Below, in pieces: positions 25,280-33,489 of a stretch of DNA of 64,000 nt (position 1 is its first letter; the number at the start of each line of letters is the position of its first letter). The stretch lies in the NCBI GenBank assembly GCA_009783025.1, contig WRHY01000002.1:129397-193396 (forward strand). The letters are read 5' to 3'. Both the position numbers and the translations under genes were made by a program. The stretch is from Desulfovibrionaceae bacterium. Lineage in GTDB: Bacteria > Desulfobacterota > Desulfovibrionia > Desulfovibrionales > Desulfovibrionaceae. The notes beneath the pieces are model-generated. The model was given only the letters and a program-made list of their open reading frames with translations. It was not told the origin of the DNA and made no database searches.

Positions 25280-25514
25280 TAGGCCTATAGTCGGGCATGC
25301 GGGGAATTACCTTCAGGGCGGCGCGGGCACTGTCTCCTCTGGTTCCATGTATGATGAAAGAGTGAGCGGCGAAATTGCGGCCACTGGCCCCGGCGCTTGT
25401 GTCCGCAACCGTGCTGCTATCAATATTTCCCGCGTCCACCCAGTCTCTAATAAAGTCCAGCCCCGCGCATGGGGAGCCCTCGCCTGCGTGTACCTCGGCC
25501 TCCCAACGTCATGA
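25254..25514 (+). CDS. silent tail-fibre C-terminal tip B2 (partial gene)
   Basis: About 86 residues starting with the site-encoded GVGGVHGDGIR, then a unique middle (IVGHAGNYLQGG...), and ending RAWGALACVYLGLPTS. It is the stored partner of the expressed tip in cassette B. Inversion of 25250-25806 would place it behind the fibre N-terminal domain in frame. Confidence 0.8.
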   Translation: MGGVHGDGIRPIVGHAGNYLQGGAGTVSSGSMYDERVSGEIAATGPGACVRNRAAINISRVHPVSNKVQPRAWGALACVYLGLPTS

Positions 25515-26447
25515 TGCGGGCAATCCCAAATAAACACAGGCCAGCGCGCCCCACGCGCGGGGCTGATTTTTTGCGGCAGTGGGAACTACGTTAGCGGCAG
25601 AAAAATTTGCGTGTGTTTGCTCTGTCTGCGTAGCAGAAGTATTCGCCTGAAATAGGGAACCAAGTGTCGGTACGTTTCCTGGAGAAAAAGCGCCTGAAAC
25701 AATCAATCTTGTGGCCCCTGATGCGTTTGAAGCATACATGCCTGAGAAACGGACTGTTCCAACCATATTCCTGATCCCATCCCCGTGCACGCCTCCCACG
25801 CCGAGAGAGTCGAATCCGGCCGCTTCCGCATACATGCCGCGCAGGTCGGGCAGACGCAGTGCGCCGGTGGCGGTGTTAGGCGCGTAAAAGGGAGCGCCAC
25901 CGATGCCGTTCCAGCCGACTTTGGCGCCGTCGGCGAGGGTGGCCCAGGTGGCGGTGGTCATGGCCTGCCATTCGGCCTCGGTTTTGCAGAGGAGTTGTCC
26001 TTCGGTAGTTTGCAGATAGGCCCAGGCTTCGGGGTAGAGTTCGGCGGCGTTGGGGAGGAGGCCGCCTTGTGCGGGTTGGAAACCGGGCTTCAGGGTGGGG
26101 TGGCGGAAGTAGTAGAATTCGCAGAGGGTGTATTTGTTAGGGGCCGTTGCGATCAGTCCCGTGATTACTTCCAACCACGCCGCTTCCACTTTATCCAAGT
26201 CACCATCATCCTTGATACCCGGCGCGCACCTGTTGGCCAGGAACTGTGCGGCGCCGGCGGCCATGTGCGCGGCCTGCCTGGAGGCACGGTTCTGCAGTTC
26301 CCGCAAGGCTAACCCGGCTAGGTGGCCGCGCGCACGCATCGGGTGCGCCTTGTAGTCCTCCAGGGACAGCAAATCCCCGGCCGCTTCCAGTCCTTCCTCG
26401 GCAAAGGGCATTATCTCGTTTATCGCGCCTTCTATCAGGGGCATCAC
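25509..26447 (-). CDS. phage tail fibre with invertible C-terminus
   Basis: 312 residues. Residues ~1-213 form the constant part: PLIEGAINEIMPFAEEG at the start, then a region with AEWQAMTTATWATLADG and GALRLPDLRGMYAEAAG typical of collar/needle fibre proteins. The junction GVGGVHGDGIR is encoded by the recombination site, and the last ~85 residues are the variable tip ending ALACVYLGLPAS. It starts where the previous tail gene stops. The tip would contact the host receptor, so inversion changes host range. Confidence 0.88.
   Translation of the reverse strand: MMPLIEGAINEIMPFAEEGLEAAGDLLSLEDYKAHPMRARGHLAGLALRELQNRASRQAAHMAAGAAQFLANRCAPGIKDDGDLDKVEAAWLEVITGLIATAPNKYTLCEFYYFRHPTLKPGFQPAQGGLLPNAAELYPEAWAYLQTTEGQLLCKTEAEWQAMTTATWATLADGAKVGWNGIGGAPFYAPNTATGALRLPDLRGMYAEAAGFDSLGVGGVHGDGIRNMVGTVRFSGMYASNASGATRLIVSGAFSPGNVPTLGSLFQANTSATQTEQTHANFSAANVVPTAAKNQPRAWGALACVYLGLPAS
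25777..25806 (-). repeat. recombination site B-right (inside the expressed fibre gene)
   Basis: Inverse copy of 25250-25279, lying within the open fibre gene at codons for GVGGVHGDGI. This is the expression-side junction for switching. Confidence 0.85.
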
Positions 26448-27145
26448 TACACTCCTTGTTGATTCGTGGGCGTCAGCCGGTTTGGCCAGCGGCCCTCTTT
26501 CTTGTTTTGGTCAGACCATCCGGCCAGCGCCGGCGAGTCACAATTCCAGGCAAACAGCGGCCCGCCGTCCGGGGTGATGGCATACCACTTGATGCGCACA
26601 CCGTCCGGCTTCAGCGGAATATATTGTTGCAGCAGAAGCTGCTCAAAAACGGCGTTCAGCGGCATGCCCGCGACGCCTATCACCATGCTCATGTCCTGGT
26701 TGTCCTGGATCATGATGATGCTGCCGAGATCGGCAAAGGCGACTTCCCACGCTTCGTATGCGCCAGGCGTGGTGCCGTCCCATCTGTTCGCGGCCACCTT
26801 CGCCTTCAAAAGCATCCGGTAAATGTCGTCGGACAGGGAGAGGAGCCCGCTTTCCGGATCGTGGAGTCCTTTCCAGACCCCCTCGTTCCAGCCCACGTCC
26901 TCGGTATTCCAACTGAAATACACGCCAGTAAGCGGCGTATGCAGATGCCGGGTACGGCCGACACGCACACCCACGGCATCAAGTTGCCTGCCGACGGCCG
27001 TGTCCAGATCAAAGGCCGTGCGCAGGGTTTCAAGCGCATCCGCGATGCCGTCCACAGGCCGGAGCAGGGCTTCCACCGTGGCCATGTACAGAGGCTTGTT
27101 CCGGTGTTGCGAGGGAATGAGTTTCAAATAATCGTCAACGGCCAC
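26447..27145 (-). CDS. phage tail protein, DUF2612-like (tail protein I role)
   Basis: 232 residues beginning MAVDDYLKLIPSQHRNKP and containing LDTAVGRQLDAVGVRVGRTR, the pattern of DUF2612 proteins that occupy the baseplate wedge position between protein J and the fibre. Joins the baseplate to fibres. Start lies 3 bp after the J gene stop; its stop overlaps the fibre start. Confidence 0.78.
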   Translation of the reverse strand: MAVDDYLKLIPSQHRNKPLYMATVEALLRPVDGIADALETLRTAFDLDTAVGRQLDAVGVRVGRTRHLHTPLTGVYFSWNTEDVGWNEGVWKGLHDPESGLLSLSDDIYRMLLKAKVAANRWDGTTPGAYEAWEVAFADLGSIIMIQDNQDMSMVIGVAGMPLNAVFEQLLLQQYIPLKPDGVRIKWYAITPDGGPLFAWNCDSPALAGWSDQNKKEGRWPNRLTPTNQQGV

Positions 27146-27147
27146 GG

Positions 27148-28326
27148 CTAGAACTCCAACAGTTCCACGTCTTCAAGAGCGCATGTCGCGGCACGGTTGA
27201 ATGCGACTATCATGTTGGCGGCGACAAGCGGTCCGCCCTTCGGCCCGATCCGGATCTCCGTCACATCAAAGGTGCGCCGCCCCGAGTCAAACTTGACCGC
27301 ATTCACGGGCGTGTAGAGGTCGGAAAGTAAGACGTTTTCTCCGATCTCATGATTGTTAATATAGTCCACCACGCTTTTCCGGATGGTCTGCCCGGAGGTG
27401 GAGAGATATCCGGGCAAAGGCTTGATGCGGATAGCTGCGGCCACAGCCTGATCAGCCGATATGAAGAAGCCGATGGTCAAAGGTGCGCCGTGTTTATCCC
27501 GCGTCAAAACCTTTGTGGTTCCGTAAGTTCCACAGCCGGGACCCTTTTTGACGGCGATGGTTTCGCCTATAGCCTTAATGTTGCCTCCCTCAACCACAAA
27601 ACAGATATGATGCGCCGGGATGCCGTTTTCATCAGGAAGGTTCGTATCATTCTCGTACCCCCTGCAACGACTGACACCCGGCAGACTTGCCACGGCACCC
27701 CATATTCCTTCAAAAATGGACAGGGACGGCAGGGCCGTACTGATGGACTGGCGCCTGCGCAGCCGCGCATCCTGTTCCACCGGTGCCCCCGGCGTGGCCG
27801 CTTCCGGGTTGATTACCGCCTGCCAGCCTCGCCTGGGGGTGGCAATATTTTTGATTTCTCCGGCTGCGGCCCGCACATCGCCCGGCTTCTCCGCCAGGGC
27901 GGTAACCGTGATTTCCCCTTCCGGCGGAATCACAACTTCTTCCGGCAACAGCCAGCGGCGCCCGGCATCATCCGCGGCCACGCCTCTGGGATTAGAGATG
28001 ATGGTGCCGGCCTGGCCGATGACGCGCACCGGCGTCGATGAATGACTGGACTTATCCCGCCTGATGCCGTTGGTTTTTACCACGCTGGAAAGGCCCACCC
28101 CCTGCGCCGTGGCCGGGGAATAGGCGTTGTAAACAGAGGCGGCCAGCGTATACGCATCGTATAAACGCAAGGCGAACACGGCGAGCAGTGCGCCGTCCTG
28201 GGAGTCGGGCTCCAGATAGGTGTCCTGTCCGTAGATAGCCCTGTATTCTTGCTGCAAATCCGCTAACACTTCCGGATAGCTCGGAACGTGGATGCCGTTC
28301 TCGTCTATGGTGGCTTTGATAGCCAT
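27148..28326 (-). CDS. baseplate J-like protein
   Basis: 392 residues. Baseplate_J pattern: the N-terminal IDENGIHVPSYPEVLADLQQEY, then the central region GAPVEQDARLRRRQSIS, and a C-terminal TSGQTIRKSVVDYI. Forms the wedge ring of the contractile-tail baseplate. Overlaps the upstream gp25-like gene stop by one base and is followed by the DUF2612 gene. Confidence 0.9.
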   Translation of the reverse strand: MAIKATIDENGIHVPSYPEVLADLQQEYRAIYGQDTYLEPDSQDGALLAVFALRLYDAYTLAASVYNAYSPATAQGVGLSSVVKTNGIRRDKSSHSSTPVRVIGQAGTIISNPRGVAADDAGRRWLLPEEVVIPPEGEITVTALAEKPGDVRAAAGEIKNIATPRRGWQAVINPEAATPGAPVEQDARLRRRQSISTALPSLSIFEGIWGAVASLPGVSRCRGYENDTNLPDENGIPAHHICFVVEGGNIKAIGETIAVKKGPGCGTYGTTKVLTRDKHGAPLTIGFFISADQAVAAAIRIKPLPGYLSTSGQTIRKSVVDYINNHEIGENVLLSDLYTPVNAVKFDSGRRTFDVTEIRIGPKGGPLVAANMIVAFNRAATCALEDVELLEF

Positions 28327-28679
28327 TACATCACCTCTTGAATCGTGGCCTGGCCGTAAACAGTATTGATGCGAATGTTTACGGTCAGCTTGCGGGTTTC
28401 CCCGTCAGAAATACTCTCGTACTCTTCTATGCCCGTGACGCCTTCCGTCTCCAGCACTCGCTGCTGGATGACAAAGTCGTAGCTTTCCCCGGTATGCTTC
28501 CCCATAACGGCCGGGACATAGGGCGTGCCCTCGGTCAGATCCAGAAACCATTCACCGCGCAAGAGACCTAGCCGGGTGACAACAGCCTGTGCCACACACT
28601 CCGGGCTGTCCTTCAAATAGGCGGTATCACCGTGGCCAAAGACCATGTCGCCGTTATTGTCGAGCCTGCGGTACCTCAT
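28326..28679 (-). CDS. baseplate wedge protein, gp25/gp46-like
   Basis: 117 residues from the ATG at 28679, which overlaps the spike-gene stop (ATGA). Contains GEWFLDLTEGTPYV and a C-terminal RKLTVNIRINTVYG, similar to the Mu gp46/gp25 lysozyme-like wedge proteins. It is short and lacks a catalytic core. The order spike-wedge-J is standard. Confidence 0.75.
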   Translation of the reverse strand: MRYRRLDNNGDMVFGHGDTAYLKDSPECVAQAVVTRLGLLRGEWFLDLTEGTPYVPAVMGKHTGESYDFVIQQRVLETEGVTGIEEYESISDGETRKLTVNIRINTVYGQATIQEVM

Positions 28680-29395
28680 GACTTCGGCCCGCTGGTCCGT
28701 CCACCATGCGGACATTCATGGTAGTGAGTGTTAAAATCCACATTTCCGGAAGTTAGCTCATCAACTGTCATTCGCCCTGAAACTTTCGCTACTGTCGGGC
28801 CTCCGTCCTTGTTGGCCATACTGATGCCGGTACCGGAAAATTCAATCATGCCGTCGCTGCCGATAATACAACCGGCCAATGGATTCTTCGCCTGAATGGT
28901 GTAATCCGACATCATGGTGATGTGGGCCTCGCCGTCTTCCGTGCGCAACTGGACATTCTCCGCGTCAACCGCGGGGTCGAGCTTGCGGGCCTGGGAGCGC
29001 GGCCCCACGATGGCGATGCCGTCCGAAAGGTCATGCATGCGCTCATCGGGCGTACCGCCGACACCGCCGCTCTGCCACCAGCCGTCAATGCACCGGCTGG
29101 CGAATATCACCAGACACTCGTCGCCTTTTTTAACGGGATATGTCAGGATGAAACCGCCACCGCAGGGAAAGACCACCGGCACGTCCACCAGCAAAGGCAG
29201 ATTGACGGTTGTGGTGTTGCCCTTTTCATCCTGTACCTGTCCCTTGACGGAAGGCTGCACGGAGACCGTCATGGCCTCCGGATCAAAGCTCTCGATGATA
29301 CCGGGCAGCGCAGTCCATATCTCGGCCTGTCTGCCGTCCAAGGCCGCCCGGGTGGCTTCTATGGGGTCATCTATACGTTCACGTCTGTCCATCAC
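28676..29395 (-). CDS. baseplate spike protein, gp138 N-terminal-like
   Basis: 239 residues. Residues ~25-120 match the gp138-type OB domain (IWTALPGIIESFDPEAMTVSVQPS, then KGDECLVIFASRCIDGWWQSGG). A beta-rich C-terminus with HYHECPHGG may form the tip and bind metal. Acts as the central spike that punctures the outer membrane. Conserved position upstream of the wedge gene. Confidence 0.85.
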   Translation of the reverse strand: MMDRRERIDDPIEATRAALDGRQAEIWTALPGIIESFDPEAMTVSVQPSVKGQVQDEKGNTTTVNLPLLVDVPVVFPCGGGFILTYPVKKGDECLVIFASRCIDGWWQSGGVGGTPDERMHDLSDGIAIVGPRSQARKLDPAVDAENVQLRTEDGEAHITMMSDYTIQAKNPLAGCIIGSDGMIEFSGTGISMANKDGGPTVAKVSGRMTVDELTSGNVDFNTHYHECPHGGRTSGPKS

Positions 29396-29417
29396 TGCTC
29401 CAAGGGAGGTAATTGAT

Positions 29418-29864
29418 ATGTTTACTTTTCTGTTGTGGGTTTTCTTTCTGGCTTTATCGCTGTTTGTTCTGGCTTGCTTTTCCAGAAGGTTTCGTCGGTG
29501 CTTCGTTTCCTGGCTGGTTTCTAAGCACGCATCAGGTTTTCTTACGCACTATGCCAATTGGCTCTCGCAAGTTAGTGCCGCAGGATATATAGGTCTCATG
29601 CTGGTGTTTTTTACAAAGACCCCTAGCAAAGACCTTTTGCTGGAGCTCCTCATCTTTGTTGGCATCTTTGTTTTCCTCGCACTGAGCCTACTCTTTGCTG
29701 AAGCCGCACAAATTAAGAAAGATCAGGAAGCGGCTGCACAAAAAAACGAAGAAATAGTTACTTCACCTTATCCAGCGGCAGGCCGGAGGTATCGTCCAAG
29801 CCGATACACACCATGTTGGCGTACCAGTCTGTCCCGCGTGTATCGCCGGTCAACTCTCCCTTGA
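29418..29864 (+). CDS. small membrane protein on the opposite strand (accessory gene)
   Basis: 148 residues, ATG at 29418 with a strong GGGAGGT 7 nt upstream. Three hydrophobic segments (about 2-20, 52-68, 76-96) followed by a charged tail. Sits alone, plus-strand, in a 362-bp gap between minus-strand baseplate genes, and its last ~107 bp overlap the 3' end of the hub gene in antisense. Richer in A+T than its neighbours. The position, orientation and membrane character fit a lysogeny-expressed accessory gene such as superinfection exclusion; no homologue is recognised. Confidence 0.65.
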   Translation: MFTFLLWVFFLALSLFVLACFSRRFRRCFVSWLVSKHASGFLTHYANWLSQVSAAGYIGLMLVFFTKTPSKDLLLELLIFVGIFVFLALSLLFAEAAQIKKDQEAAAQKNEEIVTSPYPAAGRRYRPSRYTPCWRTSLSRVYRRSTLP

Positions 29865-30687
29865 GAATGCGGTAAAAGCCGTCGTTATCCATTTTGGGCG
29901 GTTGCTTGGAACTGGCCTTGAGGTCCGTCTTGGCCTGCTTGATGCTCTTGTTGTCCAGCTTGATGCGCCCGCCAATGCGCAGCTTGGGGTTAAGCAGGCA
30001 GCGTACCGTGATGCCATCGCTGGTCTGCTCCGGCGTGCCGACCAGGCCGGTTTCATGGGTGAGCACAACCGCTTCACCCGGCAGGTATCCGTCATTTTTT
30101 ACCATCTGCATCTTGCCGTCCTGGAAGCTCCACGAACAGTCGGAGCTCTCCGCTTCACTACGCATGTACTTCCTGGCCATGCCGTACATAACCTTGCCGC
30201 GCGGCAGCCGCGCGCCTCCAAGATCCGGGACGTGTCCCTCCCCGGCGCCTTTGGCGGCAAAAGCCTGCTGGCAGGCGTTTACACGGTCGGCCGGGGTGCT
30301 GCCGGCAGCCAAGGTAGCGTTGGCGATGGCGAAATTGTAAGCCTTGTCGCCGTCCGCCGCGATGATATCAAGGTAAGTGTCAGTGCCGTTTTCTCGGCCC
30401 TGGAGAGTCTGCCGGATATTGCCGTCAAAGATAATGCCGTAATTGCTCTGGTATCCGGCCTGCAGGATTACCCGGGTAAATTCCCGCCGCATCCGGCTCA
30501 TGGTAGCCTCGGACAAATTGTACACGCGGATTTCGGCGGAATTAGGCGTCTCCGTTTCGCCCTTGCTGATCTTGAACACGATGCGCAGTTCGCTTAAGGA
30601 GAGCCCCTTGCCGCTTTTGTCGACAACGGCCAGAGAACAGGCTCGGAGCCACTGCAACCCTTCTTCATGTCCGTTCTGCGCACTCAT
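29758..30687 (-). CDS. baseplate hub / protein D-like
   Basis: 309 residues. Contains SLSELRIVFKISKGETETPNSAEIRVYNLS, the N-terminal fold of phage late control/hub proteins, and a C-terminal GGRIKLDNKSIKQAK region. It would form the trimeric hub that joins the tail tube to the spike. Co-directional with, and overlapping by 4 nt, the upstream baseplate-plug gene. The plus-strand accessory gene runs into its 3' end. Confidence 0.8.
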   Translation of the reverse strand: MSAQNGHEEGLQWLRACSLAVVDKSGKGLSLSELRIVFKISKGETETPNSAEIRVYNLSEATMSRMRREFTRVILQAGYQSNYGIIFDGNIRQTLQGRENGTDTYLDIIAADGDKAYNFAIANATLAAGSTPADRVNACQQAFAAKGAGEGHVPDLGGARLPRGKVMYGMARKYMRSEAESSDCSWSFQDGKMQMVKNDGYLPGEAVVLTHETGLVGTPEQTSDGITVRCLLNPKLRIGGRIKLDNKSIKQAKTDLKASSKQPPKMDNDGFYRILKGELTGDTRGTDWYANMVCIGLDDTSGLPLDKVK

Positions 30688-30998
30688 GCGCTTTCCTCCA
30701 CGATAAACACCAACTCCGTCTCGACGCCCAGGTTCTCCAGGGTGGGCGGCAGTTCGCCCTCAACCCACAATTCGCCGCCGAACTCCATGTAGCTATACTG
30801 CTCCAGCAGATCGCAACCGGCCACCAACGGAATACCCATGACGATGAGCGCGGCTCTGTCCGGTTCCTCAATATCCAGGACCCAACCGGCCTCCGGCGCA
30901 TCAAACCAGCGCACCGTCAAGCGGTATTCCTTGCCCGCCAGGGTGATACCGAAACTCTGCGGCGCGGGGTTAAGGGGGATGGTGTAACAGGCGGACAT
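30684..30998 (-). CDS. baseplate plug-like protein
   Basis: 104 residues, beta-rich: PLNPAPQSFGITLAGKEYRL at the start, ALIVMGIPLVAGCDLLEQY in the middle. Matches the small 'phage baseplate plug' family that lies between the LysM/DUF6046-type gene and the hub gene in Mu-like phages. Ordered accordingly here, ATGA overlap with the hub. Confidence 0.7.
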   Translation of the reverse strand: MSACYTIPLNPAPQSFGITLAGKEYRLTVRWFDAPEAGWVLDIEEPDRAALIVMGIPLVAGCDLLEQYSYMEFGGELWVEGELPPTLENLGVETELVFIVEESA

Positions 30999-30999
30999 A

Positions 31000-31590
31000 T
31001 CAGCCTCCGTATCCCGGCGCGGCTCCGCCTGGACGCTTATATCGCCCGCCGCCCGCGCCAGCAGCGATCACTCCCTGTCTTGGCTGGGCCTGTTTCTGCC
31101 CCTTATCTTCCGTCGCGCCCGTCTTGCCTGGGCTCGCGTGATTTTTGCGCGGCGGCACGGACGTGACTTGCGTTTTCACGATAATCACCTCCCGGCATTG
31201 GGCGGTAAACATCAGACAATTTTCGGAAGCCTGGTCCGTGATCGCGCTGAGGCTTTCAAGCAGCATGTTTTTATACAGGCGCTTGCCGGTCACCAGGTCA
31301 AAAGGCTCGCGCTTCTTTTGCAGTTCCAGCAGCTTTTCGTAGAAATCCGTGCTCGGCTTTTCACCGCCGAGGACGCTGGAAGCGTCAGACACCCCGGCCC
31401 GGATAGTCACCGACTCCGCTTTCTTGAACGCGTGGTCGTTGATGTTGGCCCCCTGTTCCACCGGGTGCTCGGTGATCTCCAGGGTATCTTCGTGTTGTTC
31501 TTCCACAACTATATCCGGGAACAGGCCGCCAATGCTGCGACGCGGCCGGATGAGTACCGGACCGCCACTCACTTGCGAAAGAATGCTCAT
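31000..31590 (-). CDS. tail/baseplate protein, Dit-like N-terminal domain
   Basis: 196 residues. The first ~135 residues are beta-rich with ITEHPVEQGANINDHAFKKAE, the pattern of the Dit-like N-terminal domain of Mu-type tail proteins. The C-terminal 60 residues are Pro/Gly/Lys-rich and disordered (GRYKRPGGAAPGYGG). Lies between the tape measure and the plug gene and overlaps the former by 4 nt. Confidence 0.72.
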   Translation of the reverse strand: MSILSQVSGGPVLIRPRRSIGGLFPDIVVEEQHEDTLEITEHPVEQGANINDHAFKKAESVTIRAGVSDASSVLGGEKPSTDFYEKLLELQKKREPFDLVTGKRLYKNMLLESLSAITDQASENCLMFTAQCREVIIVKTQVTSVPPRKNHASPGKTGATEDKGQKQAQPRQGVIAAGAGGGRYKRPGGAAPGYGG

Positions 31591-33236
31591 TTCACCGCTC
31601 CCTTGGTATGCCGGACCAGGTCCGCACCGACCTGAGCCTGCCGGGCCGCAGCCTGGTTGCCGGCGGCAACCGGATCGGAAGTGTGCATGTGAATCTCGGT
31701 TTTGGCGTTCAATTCCACATTACTGGCGCTGGAGTCGTCCATACTGGCCGTAGCGGCCGGGCCCGGAGCCAGGGCAACATTTTGCATGGCCTGCGCTGAT
31801 TCCGCTGCCATATTGATATTCAGGCCCATCTTGTCCTTGATCCAATCCGGCATAAATTCCAAAAGAGCGCCGAGCTTATCCTTGACCCATTGAATAGCCT
31901 TGCCCAAAATGCCTGTTATGGCCCCGGCCGCACCTTCCGCCCAAGCCGCGAAGTTGGGGAAGCTCTCGGCAATACCCGCCCACAGATTTTTGAAAAAGTC
32001 GGATATGGGCTCCCAATATTCGTAAATGAGCATGGCGGCTGTGATAATCAGCCCGAGGGGGTTGGCCCGGAGTATCCCCCACAGAACTTTTACCGCCGAG
32101 CCCACAAGACCGCCCGCTCCGGCCACGCCCATAAGTGCCGCCTTCAGGCCGAGAACAATGCCAACCCCCTTGCCGACAGCGGTGAGCAGTTCCTGATTGT
32201 TGGCGATAAAACGGCTGACCGCGTCAATGGCACTGGATACTGCCCGGCGCGCCGTTTCAATGCTGTCTGCCCACGGCCCCCAGTCAAAGTAACTCTCTCC
32301 GCCCTCCATATAGGTGAGATATTCGTCCACTAGGGCGACGATGGCCAGAAGACCGGTGATGAGCATGCCCATCGGCGTGGCCAGGAATCCGGCATTCAGA
32401 AGCCGCCATGCGGCCAGTAACAGTCCCGCGCCGACAACGAGCTTTTTCTGCCCGTCATCCAGCTTGTCGAACCACTGCACCAGGGAGGAAACCCACTTGA
32501 TGACGCGGTAGGCAAAGGCGCTGATCACGGCGGCGATACGCAGCACGACGCGCACCATGGTCTCCAGAACGCGCTTGATCTTGTCGAAATTCTCCACAAT
32601 CATGCGGCGCAGATGCTCCACGTCATGGCGAATCCGGCCGATGAAGGCCAGGGACACGCCCTTGGCCAGGAGCCCCACCATCGTGGTCAGCTTGCCGATT
32701 TCCCCCATGAACTCCTTGCTGGCCTCGCCCGCCGCCTTGGCGTCCATACCCGCCACCGCATACATGGCCCGGAATTCGTCTTTCAGGGTGGAGGCGTCTT
32801 TAATCAGAACCGGGATCAGCGAGGTGTCGATGCCCATTTTCATGGCATAGGCCAGGCGCTGTTCCGCGTTCATCTTCTTCATACGATCGCCGGCCTGTTC
32901 CAAAGCCTCGACCGTGTTTTTGATGCCCGGATTTTTGCGAACCATCCTTTCCAGGCTTTGGGTTACGGCATCCAAAGATACCCCGCTCTGCTCGGCCACA
33001 TAGCCGATCTCCTGGAGCTTGTCCGATGTAGTGCCGAGTGTCTCCGCCTGCCGGGCCAGTTGCGCCTCGCCGGACGCCACCCTGGTGATGCCCGCATAAA
33101 TGCCGAGCGCCACGGCCTGCACGCCCACGCCAAAGGCTGCCACCTTGGCCAGGGAAGATTTCAGGCTCTTCTCATCGGCCCGAAAACCGACAGAGGCGAG
33201 AAACTCCTTTATGACAATAGACCCGGCGCTCATCAT
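31587..33236 (-). CDS. tail tape measure protein
   Basis: 549 residues. N-terminal coiled helices, a series of hydrophobic segments (about 205-245, 270-310, 370-420), and alternating Ala/Gly-rich helices, as in short tape measures; LGTTSDKLQEIGYVAEQSG is a typical tape-measure signature. Sets tail length: the protein is short, so the contractile tail should be short. Follows the chaperone frameshift pair, as expected. Confidence 0.85.
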   Translation of the reverse strand: MMSAGSIVIKEFLASVGFRADEKSLKSSLAKVAAFGVGVQAVALGIYAGITRVASGEAQLARQAETLGTTSDKLQEIGYVAEQSGVSLDAVTQSLERMVRKNPGIKNTVEALEQAGDRMKKMNAEQRLAYAMKMGIDTSLIPVLIKDASTLKDEFRAMYAVAGMDAKAAGEASKEFMGEIGKLTTMVGLLAKGVSLAFIGRIRHDVEHLRRMIVENFDKIKRVLETMVRVVLRIAAVISAFAYRVIKWVSSLVQWFDKLDDGQKKLVVGAGLLLAAWRLLNAGFLATPMGMLITGLLAIVALVDEYLTYMEGGESYFDWGPWADSIETARRAVSSAIDAVSRFIANNQELLTAVGKGVGIVLGLKAALMGVAGAGGLVGSAVKVLWGILRANPLGLIITAAMLIYEYWEPISDFFKNLWAGIAESFPNFAAWAEGAAGAITGILGKAIQWVKDKLGALLEFMPDWIKDKMGLNINMAAESAQAMQNVALAPGPAATASMDDSSASNVELNAKTEIHMHTSDPVAAGNQAAARQAQVGADLVRHTKGAVK

Positions 33237-33253
33237 TATGACTTTTTATTTTT

Positions 33254-33297
33254 CCGGCTGGAACGGAGCTTGCCTTCGCAAGCTCCGTTCCAGCCGG
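33254..33297. repeat. 20-bp-stem hairpin, tail-operon copy 1
   Basis: Perfect 20-bp arms beginning CCGGCTGGAACGGAGCTTGC around CTTC, in the gap between the chaperone extension and the tape measure. A second copy lies at 34433-34474. In the plus direction it is followed by TTAATTTTTTT; in the direction of the tail transcript it has no T-run, so it may act as an mRNA-stabilising or attenuating element. Confidence 0.7.
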
Positions 33298-33489
33298 TTA
33301 ATTTTTTTCCTTATGCCGCAAATATCTACGCTCGTTTTCGTTCTGCACATCCAGCGCATCGTTCATAAGAGCCACGTCAAACAGGGACAGGGTTCCGTCC
33401 TTCAGGCTCTCATACCTGCACATGCCGTGCAGCACCGGGCGGAGCAGGTAGTCCTGCCCATCCGGAAGGCTTACCCAAGCAACCCCTTT
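33298..33489 (-). CDS. tail assembly chaperone extension (-1 frameshift product)
   Basis: Frame -1 relative to the chaperone. It continues the chaperone as VAWVSLPDGQDYLL...CRYESLKDG...FDVALMNDALDVQNENE, which matches the DUF6889-type second chaperone domain of Mu-like phages. No ribosome site or start codon serves it by itself. Expected product: the chaperone up to KAKG joined to this 61-residue domain by slippage. Confidence 0.75.
   Translation of the reverse strand, partial: KGVAWVSLPDGQDYLLRPVLHGMCRYESLKDGTLSLFDVALMNDALDVQNENERRYLRHKEKN

Larger units (their letters stand above)
25250..25806. mobile_element. invertible cassette B (expressed tail-fibre tip locus)
   Basis: 557-bp segment between inverted site copies. 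The fibre gene enters it across the right site at 25806 and ends at 25509; a second tip enters from the left site and ends at 25514. The two share a TCATGA stop palindrome. Inversion keeps the reading frame, so it exchanges one tip for the other exactly at residue ~214 of the fibre. Confidence 0.85.

Noticed and set aside
23421..25514. Three short tail-fibre-like reading frames as independent genes
   Set aside because: They begin at recombination sites with no ribosome site or N-terminal domain and share the end of the expressed fibre, so they are stored tips.
23417..25806. Diversity-generating retroelement acting on the tail fibre
   Set aside because: No reverse transcriptase gene, no template/variable repeat pair with adenine-specific differences. 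The repeats are exact inverted site copies.
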